DNA of 64,000 nucleotides from Hermodice carunculata (Eukaryota > Annelida > Polychaeta > Eunicida > Amphinomidae), in contig OZ026628.1 of NCBI GenBank assembly GCA_964020975.1, forward strand, positions 9,986,131 through 10,050,130. The letters are read 5' to 3'. Numbering within the stretch: the first letter of the stretch is position 1; the number at the start of each line of letters is the position of its first letter. Shown here one piece after another: positions 9,976-23,121 of this stretch. The notes under the pieces are model-generated. The model was not told where the DNA came from. It ran no database searches and saw only the letters and a program-made list of their open reading frames with translations. Position numbers and translations under genes: made by a program.

Positions 9976-12900
9976 TAAATAAGACACCATGTCACTGAAT
10001 TAAAATAACATTTCATTTTTATTAAAACACAAAGTTAACCAATGGAAAGAATCATGTTTCAAACCATCAGATAATGCATGAATATTGCCACAGAAATACA
10101 CAATCCCGAATCAGCCTGCTAACTAGCAAAAATTGAATCGGAATTTCAAAACTACATGTATGGGCTGTGTGAACATCCCATGCTTAGCTGTACAATGGAA
10201 TGTTACTCAAGCACAGAAAACCAGAAAAGTGTCCTAGTAACACATTTGCCCCCATCTGTGGAAAAGCATACACAAAAGACTAATAAGAGGACCAAGACAA
10301 CAGGGACAGTGGGGCTAACTTCAAAACTGTGGACTTTTCCTGTTCCCAGCAAAAGTTTACAGACCAACAGACATGTGCGATCGTGTAAGCTCTGCGACCT
10401 TAGGCCAGAGATAAACGAGAAAAAAATTGAAAAGAGAAACAGCAGCACCATGTGGTGAACAAAATAATAACAACGGTTCTTCAGAAGTGTCATCATGCAA
10501 TTTCAAAGCCATTGGGTGAGAGGTTTCAGAGAAGTTTTTCTTGAGAGTTCCACATTAAAAAAAAAATACAAAAGTTAACTGAAGCATGATCATTTGAATT
10601 TTGCAACTAAGTTTGAAGTGAATCTGGTTTATGTTTTTGGAAAGAAGTAAAAATTGTACATGTAATTGCAAAGCCTGAGCTCAGCTGACTGACATATCAG
10701 CTAAGCTATATAAAATTTGTGATTAAATAGCCAACTAGCTAAAAGGTAAACTGGAATTTCATTAAAAGACAGTCAATCAATACATTCTTGTACAATACAG
10801 ATACATCTTTTCAAATATATTTTTTTAAAGTAATCATTCCATATTTTAACATTATCTTTCCGCATCAAACAACATGTAGTTTTTCTGAATAGTGTTTGTC
10901 AGTAAGTATACACTATAGGGCCATCCTCCCACTTATTAGCCCAGCTGGTTAAAACTTTATTTCTTGTATGCTAATTTGTTTTTACATGTCATAAAAATAT
11001 AAGCTGGTATGTTTTGAAAAAAACTCAGAAACAAGTAGAATTGTTCACTTTTAAACTAAAATGAACTCAATTTTGTATCCAGGTGTTATTGCTTGATTTA
11101 TTAGCAAATAATAGGAGTCTAAATTCAAAGGTGTCTGTTTTGACATGAAAATTGAATTGGCAACATAAACAAACTAAAAAAGTAGCTTTCCTAAAAACCT
11201 GGCTGTGAAAAGCTGCCTTAAGCTAAAGTGCAGAATTTGATGTGTTGTGCACCATAACATAAATCATCATTCAATTTTCTGATGCAACAATACTTGAGTG
11301 CCTAAACACCAGAAATTGAATTATAAGTTAACTTCGAGACATCACTCATATGGTGAGCGTGAACATTGGAATAGTTCTTGTTAAGTTAAAAATAAGATAA
11401 GGTTGCACACATAATGTTTTGTTACGTGTGCAACATCCATAGTGGCCTGCATATATGGTGCTGTTACACAATCTATTTCTTTTGAACTGATGATAAAAAT
11501 ATGTTCGTATTTTAAAAGCTTCATGAGGATGCATGTTATACAATGCCAGTTTACTTCTCAATTTGGAAAGTTGATTATTAGAATAGGCTTGTTGGTCACT
11601 ATATCCAGATCCTGTATAGGTATTATATGTGTACATTGATGAATAACAATTGCGTGGTCTATCTTTTTAATTTTGTAGTCCCCTGTGCGAAAAAGTGAAG
11701 AGTTGTCTCGTGTACATCACTGCCTCATTTTTATAGGAGTGTGTGCACTTAATTCACACTGGACTACTATCATAAACTTAATGGGGGTGTGGAATACCTA
11801 TTTTGTTATTAGGCCTGTTTACTTAACCCTGATTTGTGATTCAATAAAAAAATTTAACCATGATTTGTGATCAGGGTAGTTGCTTGTTCTGCATTATTAT
11901 CAAAATGGTGAGCTACAATGAGGATCTGTATCCAGTGGAAGTCGCAGGGAAAGTGGCTGGGGAGCGAGCCAGTGCACAGACAACGCATTTTGCCTATCCT
12001 GATTGTTTTTTATAGCTGATGCTGAATGAATTTTTACTGCTGTGAACTACTTGATGTCACAACTGACCTACTGATTTACAACAAAATTCTGCATCAATAT
12101 AGTGCAGTTGCAGAGTAACTTGCACATAAAGTGATTTTGCCTTGATATTGCACGCGTAACTTGAGAATGGCCCTATAGAGTCAACATTGGGCCAAGTTCA
12201 TGCAACCAACATTTCAAAGCTGCAGGGAATAACAGGGCCGTAGCCTGGGGGTCCAATTGGTCGGACCAACATTTAGGTCAGAAGTATCACTAAAACTAGG
12301 TTAATATACAGAAATGTACCCCAATAGTCATAAAGAACACTGCATTTAAAGGGTCTGATCCAAAGAAGTGTTTTTGTAGCAGGACAGAATTGATAACTTC
12401 ATTTAGGTGTGAGATGGTGAAATGTACCCAAGGAATGGACTAATAACAATATAAATTCCAGGGTTCATTCTACTCTTTAAGCTGGGCAGACTTTTCCCAA
12501 CTCTGGACAACGATAAAATTCCATCCCATCATTCCTTTAATTTATGTCCAGCCTATTATCTTGCATATTTCTAAAGGTAAGCTGTTTTCGGGAGTAATTA
12601 TATCTATTTCACACTTAAAAATATGAACGCAAACCAAAATGTAATTGGATTTTTAAAAAATTCTATATCTTCCTTTTTACACCTTTGGTTTTATTCAGAA
12701 CAGAATTTCATCTGATCCTGAATTTGCACCTGAAATTAAAACAGATGCGTTTTGGACTTTGAACTACTTAGTCATTGGCTTAATGTTGATCAAAACTTTC
12801 AGGATTATCCAATCTATGTCCTTGACTATGATACAAAGCTTACCAGGAGCGTTTCCATTTTATTAAGTTAGTCTTAGTTTGATCCAGGATTTTTTAAAAA

Positions 12901-13230
12901 ATGTATTAAAATAAGATTTTAAATTTAATAAAACAGAAAGTTCAATTCCAAAGTTTATATTATAGCCTAGGAAATAGATTGATAAATGCTGGATGTTTTG
13001 ATCAAACATTAGGCCAACAATTCAGTAGTCAGTACCCAAGGCACATCAATTTTAATTTTAGGATCAAATGCAGGATCAGATCAAATTGTTAGTGAACCCA
13101 GCCCCTTGTGATGACTATTTTTGGATCAGACCCATAAGCAAACTACCATTTATCCAAAAACCTGAAGATGCACATTCATAATCAATGAGAAAACTTGAAA
13201 TTGAATAACACTTTCAAGAACTATATACGA
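9976..13230. other. no gene recognised
   Basis: AT-rich sequence with only short, unrelated open frames (for example 10156-10458 and 11346-11636) that carry no recognisable domain and no coding-like composition. I see nothing to annotate here. Confidence 0.5.
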
Positions 13231-13234
13231 CAGA

Positions 13235-14620
<1,386 letters not shown>

Positions 14621-15282
14621 CGGGAATATCTATCCATAATTAATGCTTGCAGTTCCAAAGACTGTCAAAGTCTGCTAGTTGGTTCAATAACGTAGTGACA
14701 TGAGGATTCACAAGATCCTTCCTCCTTCGCACTTGGCCTCTCTTGTTTGTGTAGTTTTTTTGGAAATTTACTTCCGGTGTCAGGATTAAGGCACATGAAG
14801 CATCTGCAAATACGTGTATTCCGATTCATAACAGGTCAGCTAGAGTATCAGTATATTGATCCTGAGATCAGATGATGGAGCTGGCTCTGGGCTGCAATGA
14901 GAGCTAAGATGAGGTTAAATATGTTACTAGTACATGTACATGCAACACATTACTAGTACCTGAGTGACTTCAAAGCAACAGACAGATCGCTTTTAAGGAA
15001 CATCTTTGAAGACGTGATGAAAAAAGACATTCATCATAAAACAGGGTTCTCCCTAGAGCCCTACAGCCCTATATATTGTAGGGCTGTTATCGTAAAATTA
15101 TTAGGGTTGCTTCCCATTAGAAAAATGGGACAACAGGGCTGTAAATTTTCTGAATCAGATTACTTTCCCGTTTATCTGTACAATAATTGTGAATACTTAT
15201 TAGTGCAGTACCGTATAGCTATAAGCTGGCATACTTAAAATGCGAGTCCTTTGATTTCCTGAGTGAAACATGTCCACCACTG

Positions 15283-15472
15283 CAGAGGTGCCAAGTCTCC
15301 CGATTTGGCGGGAGATCTCCCGTTTTTCTAATGATATAAATCACCGAAATTTGTCTATCTCCCGCTTTTTTACCTGTTTCCTCCATTATAATATAATAGG
15401 ACTCCCGCTAATTTTTGTAACATTTTTTAGTTTGAGCACCCGATTTATATGTTGGGCAACTTGGCACCTCTG
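15283..15472. mobile_element. 190-bp MITE with CAGAGGTGCCAAGT ends (hAT-like)
   Basis: Begins CAGAGGTGCCAAGT and ends with its reverse complement ACTTGGCACCTCTG. The 6-bp word CCACTG abuts both ends (9 bp, CCACTGCAG, if overlap with the terminus is allowed). The interior is AT-rich and non-coding, with several CTCCCG words. CAG at the end followed by a GGTG-like tract is typical of hAT ends, but hAT elements normally make 8-bp duplications, so the superfamily is only a suggestion. The rest of 14640-15740 shows no gene. Confidence 0.8.
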
Positions 15473-15749
15473 CCACTGCAGCAGGAGCACATGCAGCAAC
15501 TAGTGCCCCGGTGGTATTGATGTACCACCTATCAATCCACGCTCTGTCTTACCCAGGTTTTAACTTACAGACGTTTAGAAAACAAAACATCCCAAAGATT
15601 TAAAGTCAAAAGAACTTTGCGACTCACCCATTATCCCGGGTTCAGCAGTCTTCCGTCGCACCGGCACGGTCACCTGCGAAACGCCAAACGGCTTTTCAGA
15701 AACGCGGGAATTAAAAAATTTAGTACGTCACAACCTTCAAGATGCACCG

Positions 15750-15876
15750 CGTCAACAGTATAGTTCTGTACGTTACAGTTCTTACAGTTATTTACAGTAC
15801 AGACTACAGTAAAGTACTGTAACTTATTTCGTGAGTAAATTAGACCTAATACAGTGCCATTTACAATAGAATACCG
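15750..15876. repeat. ACTGTA-rich repeat block B, left part
   Basis: TTACAGTT, TTTACAGTACAG and AGTAAAGTACTGTAACTT words. The block is cut at 15876 by the 15877-18362 insertion and resumes at 18363. Confidence 0.8.
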
Positions 15877-17352
15877 TCAACCGGGGCTTCTTTGAACGTT
15901 TTATTTTTCCATCCTGTTTGAATACTTTCGCCGTACAGCAAATAGGCCTATTTTGTGTTTGATATGGGGGAGGGGGCAAAAGGACTTGTGATACTGAAGC
16001 TTAAAACTTTCTGGAAACGTAGCACTACTCATATTTTTTTTTGTTAAATGGGTGTTCAAAGTAATCCTACCTTAGCCTTAGGGGCTGCTTTGAACACGTG
16101 TAAATTTTCGCCATAAACGAGCTAGCACAATAGCAGTCTCAGTTGTAACTGGGAAAATGGCACAGTTCAAAAAGTGCAGGAGCACGTGCAGATCATCGCC
16201 ATCCATAAAAACAATATGAGAATGAGTTAAAGTTTAAAAAAAAAAAATCATTGGCCCTATGTTTTTTAGTTTGACTCATGATGTATAGGCCTATTGATAG
16301 TATCCTAGACTTCACAGATGAAACTGAAAGGTTTTGTCAGTATGTAGTGTACTAAAGCACAAAAGAATAAAATTGTTGTAGGCCTAATAAAAGAGATTGA
16401 AAAAAACACCACTAACAAAAGTTAAGGCAGGCCTACATATTGAATTATGTTTTGAAATACAGTATCAATGTTTTGTAACAATATGGCAGTAAGCTGTTTA
16501 ACTTTAAGATTGAAGATTGCATTGTCTTCATTTTGACAATTTGAACTATGTACCGTAGGCTACTTGTGCTAACAATAAAACCTGGGAACAGTGAGAAACC
16601 TTTTAGGGATAATTTATAGATACTTCTGCAGCTCAAATTTCCGTTTAGGGTTTATCAAAGTACAACTTTCAAATTATGAAACATCTCCGGATGTTTGGCA
16701 TGTCTACACAATATGCTATGCTACCAAACAGCAAAATGTCTATATTATGCGAATAGTAGGCCTATTCACAAAAATTATTATGGAACAGGAATGTTTAAAG
16801 ATTGCTTTGTCTCCACTTTGACAATTTGAATTGTGTATTTGTACTAACAATGAAACCTGGAAACAGTAAGAAACCTATAAGGAACAATTTATGGGTACTT
16901 TTGCAGCTCAAGCTTCTAGGAGACTCTAAAGGGATCAGATCCCTAAAAATAGTTTAGAATTTGTACCTTTACCTGCCCTTAAAATAAAATTTAAACAGAA
17001 ATTATGGAATGTTTAGAGTTACAATGGTGCAGAACTGACTGAGGGGGCTGGCATTATAAGCCGGGAGAGGGTGGGTGGGGGTGGTCAGAATACTGAGATG
17101 ATCATACATCGGCTGTTTTATGCCCCCCCCCCCCCATTTTTACACGATGTCAGCCCCTAATTTTCTACGCACCTATGCATGCATCAAAACACACATACAT
17201 GAGCTAGGGGAAGCTGATGTATATCCCATTTTAGAGAGGGCTATTAGTATATGTATTTAATCTACTGATACCAGGATTATATCGCTTAAATAAACAGGGT
17301 CTGGTACAACATTGAACTTTCAAAGCAACCACCTTAATTTGATGGGCACTGA

Positions 17353-17388
<36 letters not shown>

Positions 17389-17410
17389 AATAATAATAAT
17401 AAAAATAGTA

Positions 17411-17463
<53 letters not shown>

Positions 17464-18362
17464 CACTCATGCCTAACGAAATATGAAACAAAATTTAGGT
17501 GATAAATACACTAAAACTTACTTTAGATGTCAATTTACATTTTGAATTTGAATTGAAGATGTTTTGTATAAGTGTATAGTTATTGCTGTGGTCACAAAAA
17601 GTTCGTCTGCTATGGCAAATCTGCTTACCAGCGGTATCCATGTTTAAATATGTTGTGGGACTATGATCTTTAGAGCAGCAACAAGAGGATACTATCAATA
17701 AAATCTGTAAAACCTATGATAAAACTTGACATATTTTTCGTATAAGATGTTTTTGATATCGAAATTCTTATTAAATCAAGTGTTAAAAGCCTCCCCCCCC
17801 CCCCCTTCAAAGAAGCTCACCTGACGAAGATACGTGGCATTATTTTTTTCATTGTTCTAAATACACAATTCCTCGGTCTAACCTACATACTGCTATATCA
17901 CAGTATGCTCCCTTTACATTACAAACAGTTCTTGATGGTTCCCTTAACTGTTCTTTTATTGAAAATATTGAAATATTTTCATCCGTTCATGACTTCATCT
18001 CCGACACTCGCGTTTCAACCCCTCTGGTGTTGGCTAATACATTTTTCTATTTTCGTTTTGTTTTTGCTATACGGTACGATCAATTTATCCCGGGTCCAAA
18101 TTGCAGATAAAATGACATCCTAATACTACCAGTACAATACAACCTTATGCCCCACTGTATGTCTCGTCCGTGCTTGTCCTCTTCTCTCTGTTCCCGTGCG
18201 TCTTGTACGTCCTGTAGTGTCCTGTGATCGTCGTCTTCTGCGAGAGGGATTTATATAGGGCCACGCCCCCTTTCCCAATTGCATATAATTTTCATATGTA
18301 TTTTATTGTGTACTTTGTCAAAATAAAATACGTTTAAATCAAAGAAGCCCCGGTTGACGGTA
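15877..18362. mobile_element. 2.5-kb non-autonomous DNA transposon, TIR CCGTCAACCGGGGCTTCTTT, TA target
   Basis: The left end reads TA-CCGTCAACCGGGGCTTCTTT and the right end is its reverse complement followed by TA, so the TIR is at least 22 bp with a TA target duplication. Variants of the end word (GGGGCTGCTTTGAACACG near 16081, TTCAAAGAAGC near 17805) lie a little inside each end as subterminal repeats. A TA duplication fits the Tc1/mariner/pogo group. No transposase is visible: the interior is AT-rich, with a CAT/AAT microsatellite and poly-C tracts. It interrupts the ACTGTA-rich block B. Confidence 0.82.
17352..17463. repeat. (CAT)n(AAT)n compound microsatellite
   Basis: About 12 CAT triplets pass into AAT/AGT triplets. 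The poly-Tyr and poly-Asp open frame on the minus strand is only this repeat. Confidence 0.97.
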
Positions 18363-18596
18363 TTGTAACTTACATATCTTATGGTAACCTACTGTATAAT
18401 GTACAGTAAAGTACTGTAATTTTGAGAAGTAGTGGCATAGTGTTCAGTTTACAGTAAAGTACTGTAACTTGCAGTCATTACAGTTATATACTGTGAAACT
18501 TACAGTAATGTACTTTAACGTAGGGTTACAGTAACATACTGTTCATCTTACAGTTCAGTACTGTAAAAATTACAGCAAAATTTTACAGTTTACGAC
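18363..18596. repeat. ACTGTA-rich repeat block B, right part
   Basis: Resumes after the TA-flanked insertion with the same words (ACAGTAAAGTACTGTAA, TTACAGTAATGTACTTT) and ends near TACTGTAAAAATTACAGC. That last word mirrors the first word of block A at 9467, so A and B might be the two ends of one 9.1-kb element. Confidence 0.7.
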
Positions 18597-19306
18597 GGTC
18601 CGGACGGACAGTGACTTTCTTCGTTTTAGCCATGAACGATCGAGTCCTTAAACGCTTAACCTAAAACAAAATATTTAACAGAACTTTTGAGTACACAGCC
18701 GTCCTTCGTGGGTCCAACAAGGAAAGGTTAAGGCTGGCCACTTGTATCTCTAAAAACTGACTCTGTCAGTGCCAAATGTGACATTAGTCATTCAAGTACC
18801 AATATGCGCAGTTTGACACGGTCAGTGGTTCCAGAAAAAAATCTTGCCGTCCAAGTCAACAGCATTCCTCTTCGACTTCACGCTTTGGGCTCATTGTTCC
18901 CAAACCGCGCCTAGGAGAGCTGCTGACTCAGTCTAGACTAAAACTTGACACTGATAGAGTTAACAATTAGGCCTATTGAATAGTATAGGCCTATCGTTTT
19001 TACTCTTAGTTGATTTTCTCAGTAATAGCTTTTCATATAGGATAAAGCTTTGTTAATTTGACTTTCATACGAGAACCTAGCCTAACGTAAAATAAAAATT
19101 AGTTGTTTCTTTCCTTCAATAGTACAAAAACAAATACACCTTTGAAATAAAATGCTGAATTTTGGAACGGTTTAATACATTTTTTGAACATGACAGGCCC
19201 TGAAACATAGGTTTAATGCTTTACAAAGAGAGAAAATCATAAGTATCAAATCTACTGTTCTGCCTTGACAACATGAAAAGAAACCAGATATGTTTGTAAA
19301 ACATAG
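18597..19306. other. no gene recognised
   Basis: AT-rich DNA with GGCCTA words; no domain, no repeat structure beyond short words. Confidence 0.5.
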
Positions 19307-20847
19307 ATGCCCCCTCCCTCATTATCCTTGCCCTCGCCACCCTATTGATAGTGGTAGAAGGGGCACTCGTGATCTTACAAAATTAGTGAAGGTTGATCAT
19401 ACATCAATGTCACATATCTTCATACTTTAACCTAGCCCTTAAAAAACGACTAAAAACCTGGGCAATATAAAAGTTATAGCTGAAAAATTAATCATCATTT
19501 AGAAACCATATTCAGCAAAGTGGCTTTATGACCTTGGAAATTTTGGCAAGGTCACTCATTTTCACTTGACCTTCAGTTATTGTGCAAAAAAAAAAGGAAG
19601 TCTACGGTGTGTGTGACCCTCAAAACTGGGTCAAGGTCACCCATCTACAAACTCAAACTAGCCCTCATAGGCAACCATAAAGCTGTGCAATATAAAAGTG
19701 CTACCTCTAAAATGCAAGTTATCATGCAGAAACAGTATTCAACCAAATAACTCTGTGACCTTTGAAATAAGGTCAAGGTCACCCATCTTCAAACTTGACC
19801 TAGACCTGAATACGGACAATTACCCAGTAGAATATAAAAGTCCTAGTTTAAAACCTCTTCAGTTATCATGTGGAAACCTAATTTTATCTCAGGTACCAAC
19901 GTGACCTTGGAAATTAAATCAAGGTCACCAAACTTTAAACTTCTTCTAGCCCTTAGCATGAACTATAGACCTGTAAAGTATCCCAGTCCTAACTTAAAAA
20001 CTTCTTGTGTTATTGTGCAGAAACCACAGGAAGCAGGAAACCATATTCAGTAAAGTGGCTCTGTGACCTTTAAAATGAGGTCAAGGTCATCAATCTTCAA
20101 ACTTTGCCTAGCCCCAAATATGGACTATAATCCTGTGCAATATAAAAGTCCTAGCTTAAAAACCTCTTCAGTTATTGTGCGGAAACCAAAGTTAATTCAG
20201 GAACCACTGTGACCTTGGAAATTAGGTCAAGGTCACCCATTTTTGAACTTCGCCTAGCTTTTTATGATTAGAATGATACACCTGTACAGTATCAAAGTCC
20301 TAGCTCAAAAACTTCTTGAGTTATTGTATGGAAACCACAGTCTATCTACAATCTCTCTGTGACCCTGAAAACTGGGTCAAGGTCACCCATCTTCAAAATC
20401 AACCTAGCCCTTACAGAGAACCATAAAGCTGTGCAATACAAAAGTTCTAGCTCCAAGGTATAAGTTATCATGCAGAAAGCATGAAACCATATTCAGTAAA
20501 GTGACTCTGTGACCTTTAAAAAGAGGTCAAGGTCACCCATCTTCAAACTTCGCTTAGCCCCAAATATGGACTATTATCCCGTGCAATATAAAAGTCCTAG
20601 CTTAAAAACCTCTTCAGTTATTGTGCGGAAACCAAAGTTAACTCAAGTACCACTGTGACCTTGGAAATTAGGTCAAGGTCACCAATCTTCGAACTTTGCA
20701 TAGCTTTTGACTAGAATACTACACTTATACAGTATCAAAGTCCTTGCTCAAAAACTTCATGAGTTATTGTGCGGAAACCACAGTCTACCGACCGACCGAC
20801 CGACATGTGCAACGCTATATGCCCCACCTTCTTCGAAGGGGGGCATA
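19307..20847 (+). mobile_element. hairpin-ended element with a tandem TGACCTT..AAGGTCA core
   Basis: Starts near ATGCCCCCTCCC. The core consists of about eight diverged copies of a unit of roughly 140-150 bp: GTGACCTTGGAAATTAGGTC followed by AAGGTCACC, then CTTCAAACTT, TAGCCC, a CTGTGCAATATAAAAGTCC block and TTATTGTGCGGAAACC. It ends with an (ACCG)n microsatellite near 20790 and a terminal hairpin at 20818-20847 with arms TATGCCCC and GGGGCATA. Tandem core, microsatellite and terminal hairpin are the build described for Helentron-associated elements and bivalve pearl elements. No protein is encoded; the short open frames follow the repeats. Confidence 0.75.
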
Positions 20848-22180
20848 AAAACAGGTTGATATCATGCAACAAGACCTGGGTAGCCATCACCATCAGAGTC
20901 TGTTATCAGGTAAAAGTTGGGTAATATTTGGCTATAATAGGCCTGAGCGAAACATTTTAGTAGACCTAACATATGATTATGAGGTAGGGCTAGATCTAGG
21001 CCCACCAGCTACTAACACAAATGTATAGGCCTATATATAGGCCTGTTCAAATTATGCATCTATATGGTCAAGTCGGAGATATCAGTTCATGGCATTTTCT
21101 TTAAACTTATTTGATATAAATAGGCCTTATACTATGGTAAAATAATACTGTTGGTAAAACATGAATCTGCATTCAATGAATTTCTAACTACGGATTCACA
21201 TTTCAACAAACCCGGAGCTGTGATATGCACCGTCAAATCATGACAAAACACTAATTAGGGCCTAATTTATTTCAGAGAATCGCACAGGCTGTGGTCCAGG
21301 ATCCCCTGACCCCCTTAAATTTACGAGCAAGATGAAGCAGTGGAATTTGCAATTTTTATTTCACAAGTCAGTTTTTTACTTAGGGCAAAATAAATCTTCC
21401 TGGCCGGCTTCATCAATTTATTATAAACAAAACTGGGGTACTTTTGATCAAAATTATTTTTCACAACACTTAGCTTAGTTATCATACAAATATATCGTAG
21501 GCTTACGTCTACAACTTTGAGTCTTGACAGAAAGCTATTAGACAGTTAATTATGTTAAAGTATACTCTAGGCCTGTAGTGCCATATCGCGCACACGATCA
21601 AGCCCGGAATATAGGCTTTTCTTATTTTGGGTAATATCGCGCACACGATATAACCAAAACATAATGCGCGATACACACATGATCGATGAGCGATCTAGAC
21701 CGAGATTACCGTTGTTTGTCGAACGGCAGGCTGGTAGCAGCCTTACCACCAACCTGAACTTGGATAACTGTCTTCTCTTCCCGAGACTTTTATCTTGAAA
21801 ATACACCCAAAGCTCCATGAAAAATAAACATATCCCCCCCCCCCCCCCAAAAAAAAACACGTGCGTTTGTCAGGTAGCATACCTTATTCAAGTCAAGGAA
21901 TAACACAGTGAAAATTGAGACTCATCAAGAGAGTTGTCACGCACCTTGTCACTACAATGTCCGTCAAAGAATTCCCGCTCCCAAGGAAGGCACGTGACGT
22001 CACTACTTTCTTGGCATTCTGCGCAGTGATGTAGATTTATCCGTGTAGTTGATACGTCCACAACAAAAAGTCATCGATATACCCCCTCTGCACGATATAG
22101 CCCTATTTTACCCTACATATTTTTTTTAATGAAATGCATAGCCTCCCCCCCTCCCCCCCCCCCCCCCCCCCACCGGTTTC
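20848..22180. other. no gene recognised; repeated ATATCGCGCACACGAT word
   Basis: At 21580-21690 the word ATATCGCGCACACGAT occurs twice, with a third diverged copy in reverse order (GCGCGATACACACATGATC). Poly-C tracts lie at 21836-21848 and 22143-22172. No open frame here has a domain. Confidence 0.5.
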
Positions 22181-22194
22181 AAATGATCGGTCAC

Positions 22195-22365
22195 TTATGT
22201 TTTGACTTGGGTACATTTTGATCTGGGGACATTTTGATGAGTCAAAACGTACCTGAGACTTGGGTACGTGTTAATTGGGTACGTTTTGACTTGTGTACGG
22301 TTTAACTTGGGTACGTGTTGACTGAGGTACGTGTTGACCTGAGTACGTCTTGACCGGGTTCCTCA
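22195..22365. repeat. ~20-bp minisatellite, TTGACTTGGGTACGT type
   Basis: Eight or more diverged copies of TTTTGACTTGGGTACGTG. One copy (GAGTCAAAACGTACCTGAG) is on the opposite strand. Confidence 0.85.
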
Positions 22366-22639
22366 CACCCTATCTCCGCCTCGAACTAAACTTTAGCTCA
22401 GGCTTTTCTTGACTGTGGTAGAAATCTTACAGCGTATGAGTTTAAACATAGTAATTAAGCAAAAAGTATATCTTTGGGGTGGCCTACATGTCAGCGACTC
22501 CTCCGAGTCTTAATGTATTGTCTCCTGGTTTAAAACTAATTAATGTATTCTTGTACGACATTGTGTGTACATGGTTTTGGACCAAATCAAGCTGGTCTCT
22601 TCTCTTCTCTAAGAGTAAAGTATCAATCACTCAACAGAT

Positions 22640-22971
22640 GGCGCAACTATGTAGTTATCACGGGCCGGTTATCACTTCCGCTTAGCTGTTCGAAATTCAT
22701 GAAACATTTTCACAAATGCGGTAGCTGCAGGAGTTGATCTGTCGCTGAAATGTATCATATTATTTTTAGGAAAGCTCGATGGTTAAAAACAAGAGTAAGA
22801 TGAATTGCTTTGCCTGATCAATGTGGGCTTACCGGTCTACATGTGTTTTTTTCCAGCTGTAAGACCACAATCAACAACCAGTCTCTGATTAGTCCTGCTT
22901 CACGAAGATCACGATCATGCTCCGTTGTTGGTATGCCTGGGTGTTTGTGTTGCCATTCATCATTACATCAG
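22640..22971 (+). CDS. candidate first exons of a secreted or membrane protein (signal peptide exon 22917-22971)
   Basis: An ATG at 22917 opens MLRCWYAWVFVLPFIITS: a basic residue near the start, then a long hydrophobic stretch, as in a signal peptide. The frame runs into a strong donor (G|GTAAGT at 22971/22972), leaving phase 1, the usual phase for the intron after a signal peptide in extracellular proteins. A good acceptor (TTTTTTTCCAG, ending 22858) lies upstream and a possible donor (AAGA|GTAAGA) near 22793 would leave a very short 5' UTR intron. Upstream, TCACTTCCGCTT near 22670 resembles an ETS-type promoter site. The rest of the protein is uncertain (see the next entry). It could be chance, but ATG, hydrophobic run, donor and phase all agree. 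Confidence 0.4.
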
Positions 22972-23121
22972 GTAAGTGACGTTGTTCGTGCCCTGTCCAC
23001 TCTTTGCAAACCTTTACACTTTTTGATTCAGTACTTACGCGCATTTTAGTTGAAATTATGGCACCACAAGAATTTTATGGTTCTGAAGTAAATACACGGT
23101 CTAGCTGTTATTTAATTATGG

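Noticed and set aside
17231-17491. Poly-Tyr/poly-Asp protein on the minus strand
   Set aside because: Translation of the CAT/AAT microsatellite.
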